Assembly (NCBI RefSeq): GCF_000019845.1 | Contig: NC_010581.1 | Location: forward strand, 3,992,001-4,056,000 | DNA from: Beijerinckia indica subsp. indica ATCC 9039 | GTDB taxonomy: Bacteria; Pseudomonadota; Alphaproteobacteria; Rhizobiales; Beijerinckiaceae | DNA length: 64,000 bases | Direction of reading: 5' to 3' | Part shown: piece after piece, positions 35,258-43,660 of the stretch | Numbering within the stretch: the first letter of the stretch is position 1 | Layout of the letters: every line of letters starts with the position of its first letter | The notes under the pieces: generated by a model | Seen by the model: only the letters and a program-made list of their open reading frames with translations | What the model was told of the DNA's origin: nothing | Database searches by the model: none | Position numbers and translations under genes: made by a program

Positions 35258-36079
35258 ATGACGCTTCAACCCTCGAACACGGCTTCGACCACCCCCGAGA
35301 CCACGCCTTCCGGCCCAGCGAGCCAGCCCGCGACCCCGCCGGCAAGCACGCCAGCCAGCCAGGCAAGCCCGGCCGTACCCGCCGATGACGCGGCGCATCT
35401 TCTCATCGTCGATGACGATCGGCGGATCCGGGCGCTTCTGGCGCGTTTTCTGGCCGATCAAGGCTATCGCGTGACGACGGCCGGCAATGCGGAGGAAGCC
35501 ACCGCATCCCTACGGAATTTCGCCTTCGATCTCATCGTGCTCGATGCCATGATGCCGGGCGAGAACGGATTTGACCTCCTGACGCGGCTGCGCGCGCAAC
35601 CGTCCGATCTCGCGCATGTCCCCGTCCTGATGCTGACCGCCTGCACCGAGCCGGAAGATCGCGTCCGGGGCTTTGAGGCCGGCAGCGACGATTATCTCGG
35701 CAAACCCTATGAGCCGCGCGAATTGGCGCTGCGCATCGCCTCCATTCTGCGCCGCGCCCAGCCACGCGCCGTCTCGGGTCCCGTGACGCAAGTCCGTTTC
35801 GGCGATTTCACCTTTGATCTCGAGCGCGGCGAATTGCAGCAGGGGGGCGAGATCGTCCGGCTGACCGAGCGCGAACGCGACATGCTGCGGCTGCTCGCCG
35901 AAAATGCCGGCGAAATCGTCAGCCGTGAGGCTCTCGCGGGGCTCGGCATCGGCGGCAATGAGCGCACGGTCGATGTCCAGGTTAATCGCCTGCGACGCAA
36001 GATCGAGCGGGATCTCGCCAATCCTCTGCATTTGCAGACGGCGCGCGGCGCAGGCTATCGCCTGCTGGTCGATCGATGA
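35258..36079 (+). CDS. OmpR/PhoB family response regulator
   Basis: A 273-residue regulator. An unusually long, Pro/Thr/Ser/Ala-rich N-terminal tail of about 45 residues precedes a receiver domain with VDDD (51-54), phosphoacceptor Asp96 in LIVLDAMMPG and Lys in YLGKPYEP; the C-terminal winged helix shows LTERERDMLRLLAENAGE and a recognition helix around RTVDVQVNRLRRKIE. ATG 35258 has AAAGGAGGG upstream, an excellent site. It pairs with the sensor kinase 85 bases downstream. Confidence 0.92.
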   Translation: MTLQPSNTASTTPETTPSGPASQPATPPASTPASQASPAVPADDAAHLLIVDDDRRIRALLARFLADQGYRVTTAGNAEEATASLRNFAFDLIVLDAMMPGENGFDLLTRLRAQPSDLAHVPVLMLTACTEPEDRVRGFEAGSDDYLGKPYEPRELALRIASILRRAQPRAVSGPVTQVRFGDFTFDLERGELQQGGEIVRLTERERDMLRLLAENAGEIVSREALAGLGIGGNERTVDVQVNRLRRKIERDLANPLHLQTARGAGYRLLVDR

Positions 36080-36164
36080 TGGAAAGAGCCGCCGCTTGGC
36101 GGGACCGATCGGGAGCAATTTTGGCGCGGATCTACGGGAAGCGGCCGCTTGAAGGGATAGTTGC

Positions 36165-37535
36165 GTGAGCCTGGTCCGATCGGCCGTCGTCGATACACCC
36201 CTGTCCCTCCTACAACGCTTCGGCCGCCGCGCCGCCCTGCTGATGCCGCGAGGGCTTTATGCACGCTCACTCCTCATCGTCATCGCGCCGATGGTGATTT
36301 TGCAATGCGTTTTGAGCTATGTCTTCATGGAGCGGCATTGGCAGCTGGTCACGACGAGGCTCTCGACCGCACTGACGCAGGATATAGCGGCGCTCATCGA
36401 CCTGCATAAGGCCTCGCCTGGCGGCACGGCCGATGCGGAACTCGCCCGTATCGCCCAGGACCGGCTGCGGATGGATATTGAATTCCTGCCCAAAGGCCCT
36501 TTGCCACCTGCTTTGCCGAAACCCTTTTTCGAGATCGTCGATATCGCCCTTTCGAATGAGATTCGGCGGCAGATCGGGCGGCCTTTCTGGCTTGATACGG
36601 TCGGGCGCTCCAATTTCATCGAGATCCGCATAGCGCTGGATGATTCTGTGCTCCGGATCGTGGCCTTCCGTAACGCCGCCTATGCCTCGAATTCGCATAT
36701 TTTCCTGCTCTGGATGGTCGGCACCTCGCTGGTTCTCATTCTTCTCGCCATCGCTTTCCTGCGCAATCAGATCAGCCCCATTCTCTCGCTCGCCCATGCC
36801 GCTGAGGCTTTCGGCAAGGGACGCGAGCCCGAATTTCGGCCGCAAGGCGCGCGCGAGGTGCGGCAAGCAGGCTATGCCTTCATAGAAATGCGCCGCCGGA
36901 TCGAGCGCGCGGTCGAAACGCGCACCGCCATGCTGAATGGTGTGAGCCACGATCTGCGCACCATTCTGACGCGCTTCAAATTGTCGCTCGCCTTGATGCC
37001 AGACAGCGACGAATCACGCGACCTCGAGAAGGATGTCGAGGAAATGCAGCGCATGCTCGAGGCCTATCTCGCCTTCGCCAGGGGAGATGCCGGCGAATGC
37101 GCCTCGCAGATCGACATACGCGATTTTCTGGACGAGCTCCGCCTCGACGCGGAACGCCATGGCGCGCGGGTCGATGTCCAATTTTCAGGCGACGATTCTT
37201 CCGTGTCCGTGCGCGCCGATGCGTTCAAACGCTGCCTCGCCAATCTCGTCACCAACGCCCGCCTGCATGCCGAAAAGATCCGCATCGAGGCCACGCGAGA
37301 TCCACGCTTCCTGACGATCCATGTCGACGACAACGGTCCGGGCATTCCCCATGCCGCCCGCGAGGATGTGTTTCGGCCCTTCTTCCGGCTCGATGAATCC
37401 CGCAATCAGGATCAGGGCGGCACCGGGCTCGGCCTCGCCATCGCGCGCGATGTCGCCCGCTCGCAGGGCGGAGATATTACCCTGAGCGACAGCCCGCTCG
37501 GCGGCCTCAGGGCAACGGTTCGCATTCCGACTTGA
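36165..37535 (+). CDS. Sensor histidine kinase, EnvZ-like
   Basis: A 456-residue kinase. Transmembrane segments about 33-53 and 179-198 bracket a periplasmic domain of 125 residues; a HAMP region follows; the phosphoacceptor His262 lies in NGVSHDLRTILTRF, and HATPase boxes appear as LANLVTNARLH, DNGPGIP and GGTGLGLAIA. GTG 36165 has AAGGG upstream. It is the cognate partner of the upstream response regulator. The periplasmic domain is of EnvZ-like size, hinting at envelope or osmotic sensing, which is inference. Its end overlaps the tusA-like gene on the other strand by 29 bases. Confidence 0.9.
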   Translation: MSLVRSAVVDTPLSLLQRFGRRAALLMPRGLYARSLLIVIAPMVILQCVLSYVFMERHWQLVTTRLSTALTQDIAALIDLHKASPGGTADAELARIAQDRLRMDIEFLPKGPLPPALPKPFFEIVDIALSNEIRRQIGRPFWLDTVGRSNFIEIRIALDDSVLRIVAFRNAAYASNSHIFLLWMVGTSLVLILLAIAFLRNQISPILSLAHAAEAFGKGREPEFRPQGAREVRQAGYAFIEMRRRIERAVETRTAMLNGVSHDLRTILTRFKLSLALMPDSDESRDLEKDVEEMQRMLEAYLAFARGDAGECASQIDIRDFLDELRLDAERHGARVDVQFSGDDSSVSVRADAFKRCLANLVTNARLHAEKIRIEATRDPRFLTIHVDDNGPGIPHAAREDVFRPFFRLDESRNQDQGGTGLGLAIARDVARSQGGDITLSDSPLGGLRATVRIPT

Positions 37536-37809
37536 AGGGCGGGGCGGTTTCGGTGCCCGCACCAGTCATCGACACATTTTTGCGGATCTCGAAGATCAAG
37601 GCATGTTCGCTGGCCGTCTGGCGCACCAGTGCATCTCCCGTCTCCCGCAGCAAATGCGGAATGTCGATCCCAGCCAAGGGATCCGTGCAGGTGACGATCA
37701 GCACATCGCCAGGGTTGAGGCGGCGCAGCGCCTTGCGTGTCCGCAAAACCGGCAAAGGACATTTCAGCCCGCTAAGATCGAGCGCGATGGAACGATAAGT
37801 CGCAGTCAT
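37507..37809 (-). CDS. TusA/SirA-family sulfur carrier protein
   Basis: A 100-residue protein of the TusA family, which relays persulfide sulfur to thiolation or molybdenum-cofactor pathways. The core ALDLSGLKCPLPVLRTRKAL includes the catalytic cysteine and the CPxP motif. The last about 25 residues are a non-family tail that overlaps the end of the sensor kinase gene on the opposite strand. ATG 37809 is preferred over the upstream frame to 37845 because the family starts just before the first strand. Confidence 0.88.
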   Translation of the reverse strand: MTATYRSIALDLSGLKCPLPVLRTRKALRRLNPGDVLIVTCTDPLAGIDIPHLLRETGDALVRQTASEHALIFEIRKNVSMTGAGTETAPPFKSECEPLP

Positions 37810-38304
37810 GAATGGACTCGATAGGAAAGCGATGCGCGCTAACACTCAAACGCAGGGTCCCCGGTCTCGGGCGTGACGTAGGAGATGAGTATCACGGTCT
37901 CGAACACTCACTGAGATCGACACCCTGATTTGATCCATCGTCCTTCGGCGAGCACGATCGAATGGAAGCGCGGGCGGCATATCATGGTTTCAGTTCGGAG
38001 AAGAAGCTTTATCCCCTAAGGCCAGCATGACGAGGGATTTTCCTCGACCTGGCCATGGTCGTTGGCATCGTCTGGACACTGGCTCAAGCAAAATGCGAAA
38101 GGCTTTCAGCCATCTACGCATTGACATCCCCTTCTGGCATTTTTATATAAAAGTATATTTTTTTATATAGCTTTCGGACATACGAAGAGAGAGACAGCAG
38201 CGCACCTTGCGATCCTTGCCTTAAGGCGCGTCGCTGAATGGCCCAATTCCTCCACGCCTTGGTATCGAGCTAGGGCATCGAGGCCCAGGGCGTGGAGAAT
38301 CAGG
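37810..38304. other. Intergenic gap upstream of luciferase-like gene
   Basis: About 495 bases. The striking part is 38139-38176, an almost pure A/T run (TTTTTATATAAAAGTATATTT then TTTTATATAG) 130 bases before the next ATG, which may hold the promoter. No other gene is supported. Confidence 0.4.
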
Positions 38305-39336
38305 ATGCGAACCGGTCTTTTTTGCACCTACGAAAATCCCGAACGCGATTACGCATCAGCTTACGCTGATCAAACCACACTGGTTCAACTCGCTGAAGCC
38401 CTGGGCTTTGATGAGGCCTGGGTGGCCGAGCATCATTTCAATCCCGATGCCGCCAGTCCGTCTTGCCTCTCCATTCTGACCTATCTCGCCGCGCGCACGG
38501 TCCAGATCCGGCTCGGGTCAGCGGCTCTCCTGCTCCCGTTTCGCAATCCCCTTCATGTCGCAGAGGATGTCGCGACGCTCGATCTCCTCTCCGGCGGACG
38601 GTTCAATTTCGGCGTCGCGAAGGGCGGTCCTTTTCCCCTGCAAAACAAACTTTTCAACGTCAAGCGGGAAGAAAGCCATGCAAGGACCAAAGAGGCACTC
38701 GCCCTGATCCAGAAACTTCTGACCGAGGATGGGGTGAATTTCACGGGGCACTATTTCAACGTGGAGGACGTGCGCCTCACCCCCAAGCCCCTGCAAACAC
38801 CCATTCCCACCTTCATCGCCACATCCTCACCCGAAATGATCAAACTGGCGGCCGAACAAGATTACGGAATTATGGCAGGCCCGCCTTTCCCCCTTGACAT
38901 TATTCAATCTTCGCGGCACCAGTACCTTGACACTGCGGGAACGGGTGATCCGAGGCTGGTTCTTATCCGCTTCTACCATGTCGCACCCACGCGTACTCAG
39001 GCTCTTGAGGAAGGGGCTCGCTTTCTGCGACCTTTCGTCGAACGTATGCAAATTTCGACGGCCAGCATGCAGCCTGAATGGACTCACTGGTTCAAACTCG
39101 ATCGGCTGATCGAGGATTCATTGATTGGAACAATCGAGGAAGTTCGAGACAAAGTTTTGCAGATCGAAGCCACGCTCCAGCCCTATAGCCTGATCCTGAA
39201 ACCGATGGACCCGAGCCTTGCTAAGCGGCGCGCGGATCTTGAAGCTTTCAGTCGGTCAATCCGGCCTTACATTGGTTTGCCATCCGGTGGTGGTCTTCAT
39301 CTTAAACAGCCGACACAAGGACTTCTCGTGCATTGA
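38305..39336 (+). CDS. LLM-class flavin-dependent oxidoreductase
   Basis: A 343-residue luciferase-like monooxygenase (bacterial luciferase superfamily, TIM barrel), using FMNH2 or F420-type cofactor from a reductase. The N-terminal DEAWVAEHHF and the VAEDVATLDLLSGGRFNFGVAKG segment are characteristic; the region FIATSSPEMIKLAAEQDYGIM follows. GTGGAG lies upstream of ATG 38305. No flavin reductase is adjacent, so the substrate (alkanal, sulfonate, amine or similar) remains open. It stands alone between two repeat-rich gaps. Confidence 0.88.
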   Translation: MRTGLFCTYENPERDYASAYADQTTLVQLAEALGFDEAWVAEHHFNPDAASPSCLSILTYLAARTVQIRLGSAALLLPFRNPLHVAEDVATLDLLSGGRFNFGVAKGGPFPLQNKLFNVKREESHARTKEALALIQKLLTEDGVNFTGHYFNVEDVRLTPKPLQTPIPTFIATSSPEMIKLAAEQDYGIMAGPPFPLDIIQSSRHQYLDTAGTGDPRLVLIRFYHVAPTRTQALEEGARFLRPFVERMQISTASMQPEWTHWFKLDRLIEDSLIGTIEEVRDKVLQIEATLQPYSLILKPMDPSLAKRRADLEAFSRSIRPYIGLPSGGGLHLKQPTQGLLVH

Positions 39337-40317
39337 AGAGTCCATGATCGATCACAGATCGAATCATGATCATTGCCGTTTTACGCTTTTAAACATCCGT
39401 CTGTCCGCTGGATTATCATGATCCTCAAAGACGGATCGATCCACTTCAAGTGGGTCTTTTCTATCTCTACATCTCATTTGAAGTGTTGCCCCATGGTCTT
39501 TGCCATGCGGATCGCACTTTTTAATAATACCAAAGGTCGTTCTTCACGGCCTTTGGTTCCTTTCTTGAGTTTTCGCTTTTTCAAAGCGAGAGCGAAAATT
39601 CAAGAGCGGTCTAAAGGTCATTTGTTATGACCGTCGGTATAAGTTGATGCGTCTATCATCACGGAAAGGTGGCCGTTTTTCCTAGAGCGATAGACCCTCA
39701 AAAGAGAAACCTATGTTTCTGGTCAGCTCGCCCCGACAAGGACTGGCATGATCGGCTCTTTTCACGCGATGCTATCATGCTGATAGCATCATATGTTGCC
39801 GGAATACAGAAACAGCATTTCCACATAAAGCCAACGCGTTTCGTATAGAGAAAACACAATTGACATGACCTAGCGCACTTGCTCTAGATCATTGATAATA
39901 CATTATATTTTAACTCAAAGCGGGCACTGCTGTTGGTTAAATATAATGCTGCGGATTCTGGACGTGATATCGCTTTCCGATGTCACCTCAAAGAGCTCCT
40001 GCCCACCGTTTCATCGGATCAGGAAAAACCATTGAAGCGAGTGTGTTCGAGGGCATTCAATCGAATGCCATGGGGATAGAGAAACATTGAGGATCTTGAA
40101 TGCGATGCATTGACTTAGGCCTTGAGATTATGTTTACAGGTTTCTAACAAGCATCAACTCATCTGTAGATGAGTGTCCGTCCAGGACCCGTTCCTTCATT
40201 CCTGTTTCACTTATCCTCGACCCGTAATCTCATGGGCCGATCGACCGTTTGTTCGAAAAGAGAAGATCGGATCGTGAGCTGATTTCTGTGGCAAGTCATC
40301 AAGGAGATTATTTATTC
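39337..40317. other. 980-base gap rich in short inverted repeats
   Basis: No protein gene is supported. It holds at least three perfect or near-perfect hairpins: 39529-39557 (ACCAAAGG / CCTTTGGT), 39768-39790, and 40157-40174 (ACTCATCT / AGATGAGT). A TTGACA with 17-bp spacing to TCTAGA lies at 39860-39888. It is a candidate for regulatory RNA or repeat accumulation. Confidence 0.45.
39768..39790. repeat. Perfect 10-bp palindrome
   Basis: GATGCTATCA (39768-39777) and TGATAGCATC (39781-39790) with a TGC centre, within the repeat-rich gap. Its GATGC/GCATC ends match the dispersed palindrome family. Confidence 0.6.
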
Positions 40318-40593
40318 ATGGCCAAGCAGGACAATAGCGTGACGGAAAAGGAAAACATTGTAACCGCTTATGGCTCGGGCTCGGAAGGCGAAGTGATCAT
40401 TGACGTTCGCTTCTACCCCACTGGCCGCGTCAACACGATCAACCAGCGGCCGCTTAATCTCGAACCGCAGGATTGGTTCGACCGGCTCTGCAAGAAATTT
40501 CCCGCGGACTATCGCCCTCTTGCCGGCGGTCGCGGAACTTTCCGGATCGCCAGCGATCGCTTTACTGCCATGCTGCAGGAAAACGCGGCCTGA
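40318..40593 (+). CDS. Hypothetical protein, 91 residues
   Basis: A small soluble protein of unknown function. An N-terminal polar segment (KQDNSVTEKENIVTAYG) leads into a beta-rich part (GEVIIDVRFYPTGRVNTI) and a helical WFDRLCKKFP segment; the end, RIASDRFTAML, is also patterned. ATG 40318 has AAGGAG eleven bases upstream, and a clear terminator follows 15 bases after the stop, so this is very probably a real monocistronic gene. No family recognised. Confidence 0.7.
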   Translation: MAKQDNSVTEKENIVTAYGSGSEGEVIIDVRFYPTGRVNTINQRPLNLEPQDWFDRLCKKFPADYRPLAGGRGTFRIASDRFTAMLQENAA

Positions 40594-40607
40594 TTGCCAT
40601 TGCACTG

Positions 40608-40654
40608 GAGCCTGTCTCTTCCTTTGATGAGCGAGACAGGCTCTGGGGCTTTTT
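40608..40654 (+). terminator. Intrinsic terminator
   Basis: An 11-bp stem (40608-40618 with 40633-40643, GAGCCTGTCTC / GAGACAGGCTC) followed by TGGGGCTTTTT, just downstream of the 91-residue protein gene. Confidence 0.85.
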
Positions 40655-40663
40655 CATGTTTCC

Positions 40664-40767
40664 AGAGCATCGGATGGCTTTCAAATTGAATCCTGTCCGA
40701 TGCTCTCTCTTTCTGAAAGAGCATCAGATGGTCCCAAAGGGGGAGCCACTTTTGGGTCTGATGCTCT
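40664..40767. repeat. Tandem pair of GCATC-bounded palindromes
   Basis: Unit 1: AGAGCATCGGA (40664-40674) with TCCGATGCTCT (40696-40706). Unit 2: AGAGCATCAGA (40718-40728) with TCTGATGCTCT (40757-40767), with inner CCCAAA / TTTGGG pairing as well. Unit 2 shares the CAGACCCAAAAGTGG core with the palindrome at 6660. Best preserved members of the dispersed family. Confidence 0.7.
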
Positions 40768-40983
40768 AAGAGTTATGAAAAAGCTCTCTCTATTTCTCGT
40801 TTAACGCATAATCCTTGTCCCAAATACCGGGACCGTTCGATGATTATGCTCTACAGCACCGTTCGTTAACGCGGACGCAGAATTATGCTGCAAGTCTTTA
40901 TCAGCACATCACATGAGAGCTATATTCCACCAAAGCCGGAAGCTTTTGGGATAGGATTACGCGTCGAAACAATGAAGGCGAGA

Positions 40984-41013
40984 GCATTTTTGATTCAACT
41001 GAATCAAAAATGC
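40984..41013. repeat. Perfect 13-bp palindrome downstream of fliQ
   Basis: GCATTTTTGATTC (40984-40996) and GAATCAAAAATGC (41001-41013) with a 4-nt AACT loop. It lies 63 bases beyond the fliQ stop. On the minus strand no T-tract follows, but the hairpin could still end flagellar transcription. Confidence 0.65.
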
Positions 41014-41075
41014 ACGAGAATGACGTCATGCCTCTGGATTGACGGCGAAGGCTTGCCCACCCTCCGATGTAAAGT

Positions 41076-41345
41076 TCAATAGCCATATTGAATCCGAGCA
41101 TAGATCCGCTCGGTAAATGAATAAATCTGGCTGCCCATGAAAGGCGCAGCCAACATTAAGATCAGGAACATGACGACGATCTTCGGCACGAACGTCAGGG
41201 TCATTTCCTGTATCTGCGTCAAGGCTTGAAACAAGGCAATGATCAAGCCGATGGCCATCGCCGCCGCCACCGCCGGCCCAGCCACGACCAGCATCGTCCA
41301 GATCGCAGAGCGAATGAGTTCCAGGGCATCTGCTTCATTCATCAC
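41076..41345 (-). CDS. fliQ: Flagellar export apparatus protein FliQ
   Basis: An 89-residue inner-membrane protein of the flagellar type III export gate. Two helices (residues about 15-38 and 52-72) and the FliQ motif LIIALFQALTQIQEMTLTFVPK are visible. It overlaps flgD by ATGA and ends this operon; flhA, which often follows in related genomes, is absent here. Confidence 0.95.
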   Translation of the reverse strand: MMNEADALELIRSAIWTMLVVAGPAVAAAMAIGLIIALFQALTQIQEMTLTFVPKIVVMFLILMLAAPFMGSQIYSFTERIYARIQYGY

Positions 41346-41767
41346 GAACCAATCGATATGCCGTCAGCGAGCTTCACCTGACCGCCATTATCCAATGTAG
41401 CCGTCGCCGTTCCCGATGAGACCGTCACCGACTGGACTTTTCCACTGATCGAACCATCCGCCGAAGTGATCGTCTTTCCAATAACAGTCTCGGCTTGCCC
41501 GAGGCTTGACGCCGTCAGCAAGGAATCGAGCTTCGAATTGGTTTGAACCTGCTGTTCGACCGAGGAGAAGGAAGCAAGCTGACTCATATATTGAGTAGGA
41601 TCGGTCGGACTCGTTGGATCCTGATTTTTAAGTTCGGCGACCAAGAGCTGCAAAAAAGAAGAATAGTCGACCGTGGCCGGGGGGGATGCATTGGTGCCAG
41701 AGCTCGATGCCGCCGAGGACGCAGTGGAAGAAGAAACAGGCGAGGAACTCGCGATAGAAGAAACCAT
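41342..41767 (-). CDS. flgD: Flagellar hook assembly scaffold FlgD
   Basis: A 141-residue hook-cap protein that guides FlgE polymerisation. A Ser/Ala-rich N-terminus precedes the conserved FLQLLVAELKNQDPTSPTD segment and YMSQLASFSSVEQ; the C-terminus has a short beta-rich part (IGKTITSADGSISGKVQSV). It is shorter than enterobacterial FlgD (around 220), as is usual for rhizobial-type proteins. Coupled to fliQ by a four-base overlap. Confidence 0.92.
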   Translation of the reverse strand: MVSSIASSSPVSSSTASSAASSSGTNASPPATVDYSSFLQLLVAELKNQDPTSPTDPTQYMSQLASFSSVEQQVQTNSKLDSLLTASSLGQAETVIGKTITSADGSISGKVQSVTVSSGTATATLDNGGQVKLADGISIGS

Positions 41768-41827
41768 GTTATTGTCCTTGATCCATTCTTCAATAAAGAG
41801 GTGTTACGATACTTATCGCTCCGTCAT

Positions 41828-42229
41828 TCACGCCGCTTGAACCGGCGATACACCGCTTATGATCGATGCCTCGACGGGAAAAAGGGAACGCGTTGCCTTG
41901 AGCGCATCGAAAATTCTATTGGTTTCAACCAGATTTTTGATCGTGTATAGACCAGCGACAAGAACAGGCTCATCAAGAACATCAATTGTCTTGACCACGG
42001 CCGATTGAAACATTTCGATCGCCGCATCTGTATCTGTCGGATTCATAAGCATGATTTGAATGATGAAATAAAGCTGCCGTAAAGGCGTGGTCGCTTCATC
42101 GACATTCATGACATGCGTTTCCATGAGAAAAGTCGCATCGTTCAGAATTTCGATGGACACTTTCCGATCGGCCCGCAAGACCGCGCCATTGATGTATATT
42201 TTTTCGCCAGATCGAAGTGAAATATGCAT
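41828..42229 (-). CDS. flbT: Flagellin synthesis regulator FlbT
   Basis: A 133-residue post-transcriptional regulator that, in Caulobacter, promotes decay of flagellin mRNA until the hook is complete. The N-terminal MHISLRSGEKIYINGAVLR and the central VDEATTPLRQLYFIIQIML are family hallmarks. It lies ten bases after flaF, its functional antagonist, within the hook operon. Confidence 0.95.
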   Translation of the reverse strand: MHISLRSGEKIYINGAVLRADRKVSIEILNDATFLMETHVMNVDEATTPLRQLYFIIQIMLMNPTDTDAAIEMFQSAVVKTIDVLDEPVLVAGLYTIKNLVETNRIFDALKATRSLFPVEASIISGVSPVQAA

Positions 42230-42239
42230 AAGGCAAACC

Positions 42240-42587
42240 TCACTTCAAACCGTCTCTGATCAATGTGCAAATCTCAATGAGACCAACCAAATTGTCCGAG
42301 GTGCCTTTTTGAATGGCATCTGTTTCCTTGAGGATCCAGATGCCGACCGACAACAAATCCGCTCGCAAGACCTCTGGGAGATCATTGTCCGGGTTGGCGA
42401 GATCTTCCATCAAAAGAGTCCACAAGCGGCATAGATAACTCAAGGCCTCGATACAGGCGATGGAGCTAGCACCCTTGTTTCTCGCATTTTCCAGCAAGTC
42501 GAGGGCATGATCCATGGCAAGCCGTTCTCGATCACGGCAGGCCGTGCTATTATCCTGAAGATTTTCTGCGTAGGAAATTTGATACAT
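42240..42587 (-). CDS. flaF: Flagellar biosynthesis regulator FlaF
   Basis: A 115-residue helical protein required for flagellin translation and secretion, acting with FlbT. The segments MYQISYAE, DHALDLLENARN and LCRLWTLLMEDLANP are typical of FlaF. ATG 42587 is chosen, with GTG 42593 as an alternative. It follows flgL by 22 bases. Confidence 0.93.
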   Translation of the reverse strand: MYQISYAENLQDNSTACRDRERLAMDHALDLLENARNKGASSIACIEALSYLCRLWTLLMEDLANPDNDLPEVLRADLLSVGIWILKETDAIQKGTSDNLVGLIEICTLIRDGLK

Positions 42588-42609
42588 CGCCACCCAACTT
42601 AATCTTGAA

Positions 42610-43656
42610 TTACAAATAATTGACCAGGCTCAGCTTATGAAGTTGAGACGTCAATGAATAAGCCGTTTCAATCTGGGTCTGCAGCGCCGTCATCCGTGTC
42701 GAGGCTTCCGCCGGATCGACGCTTTCAAGTGTGTTTACTTGCGACGTCAAATAATTCATTCGAAGCGACATCGTATCATTCGCATTCACGATTTGGTTTT
42801 GCACCAATCCAACACCACCTTGAATATTCGTCAAATCGCTGATGGCACTTTTGACGGTCGTTACTGCCTGATTGACCACTGTTTTAAAAGCCGATGAATT
42901 GAGATTGGCTGTCCCCAACTGTCCGATCATCGTATAGGCCGAGAACAATTCCTTGAAGGCTTTTTCATTAGCACTGACGGATGTGTTGGCGGTCTGGTGA
43001 TCGTTAATCTGTGTTGTCAGAACGGTGTCACTGGCCTGTGACCAATTGGTGCTCCAATTGCTCCCTTGGAAGAGATTGGCAAATGAGGAATCAAGGAAAT
43101 TCTGCATATTACTGGCTGTAATCGAACTAACAGCGCTGTCTGATTGCGATATGCCGAAGGTTGTTTGAAAAGCCTGATCCAACGCGTTTCCGTTTGATGA
43201 ACCGGGTGTCGAATAATCGGTGATCGGCTGTTGACCTGAATTGACGCCGCCAAAAAGATAATCGCCGTTCAAGGTCGTGTTCAAACTAGCAGTCAGCGAT
43301 TGGAGATTGACTTGCGCAGATGCTTGCAAAACAGCGGGGTCACCCGTCGCCGAGGTCGCGCCCAAAAGGGATTCCAGAAAAGACTGCGCATTGGCCCCGA
43401 TTGACGACAAAACACTTTGCGTCGTGTCAAGCCGCGTTGACGCAATTCCATTTGTTGTCGTGATGGTCTTCAGAACATTTTCTTGCTGGCGGAGCGAAAT
43501 TCCCGCTGCGGTCCCAGACCCCAGGGCAAGACCGACATCAGCATAACGGCCGGTCGAAATTTCGATCTGCGTCTTCGAAAGCTTTGCCTGGCTCGCCTGA
43601 ATCGTCTGTATCAGACTGCTGGAGAGCGAATAGGTTGAAATTGAATTCTGGCTCAC
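42610..43656 (-). CDS. flgL: Flagellar hook-associated protein 3 (hook-filament junction)
   Basis: A 348-residue FlgL that joins the hook to the filament with FlgK. The flagellin-like N-terminal helix (IQASQAKLSKTQIEISTGR) and C-terminal helix (VDPAEASTRMTALQTQIETA) are clear; the variable middle is Ser/Asn-rich, as expected for a surface domain. It begins four bases after the flgK stop. Confidence 0.93.
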   Translation of the reverse strand: MSQNSISTYSLSSSLIQTIQASQAKLSKTQIEISTGRYADVGLALGSGTAAGISLRQQENVLKTITTTNGIASTRLDTTQSVLSSIGANAQSFLESLLGATSATGDPAVLQASAQVNLQSLTASLNTTLNGDYLFGGVNSGQQPITDYSTPGSSNGNALDQAFQTTFGISQSDSAVSSITASNMQNFLDSSFANLFQGSNWSTNWSQASDTVLTTQINDHQTANTSVSANEKAFKELFSAYTMIGQLGTANLNSSAFKTVVNQAVTTVKSAISDLTNIQGGVGLVQNQIVNANDTMSLRMNYLTSQVNTLESVDPAEASTRMTALQTQIETAYSLTSQLHKLSLVNYL

Positions 43657-43660
43657 ACGA

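Noticed and set aside
39337..41075. CRISPR array in the repeat-rich gap
   Set aside because: The repeats are individual palindromes of different sequence and spacing, not identical direct repeats with unique spacers.
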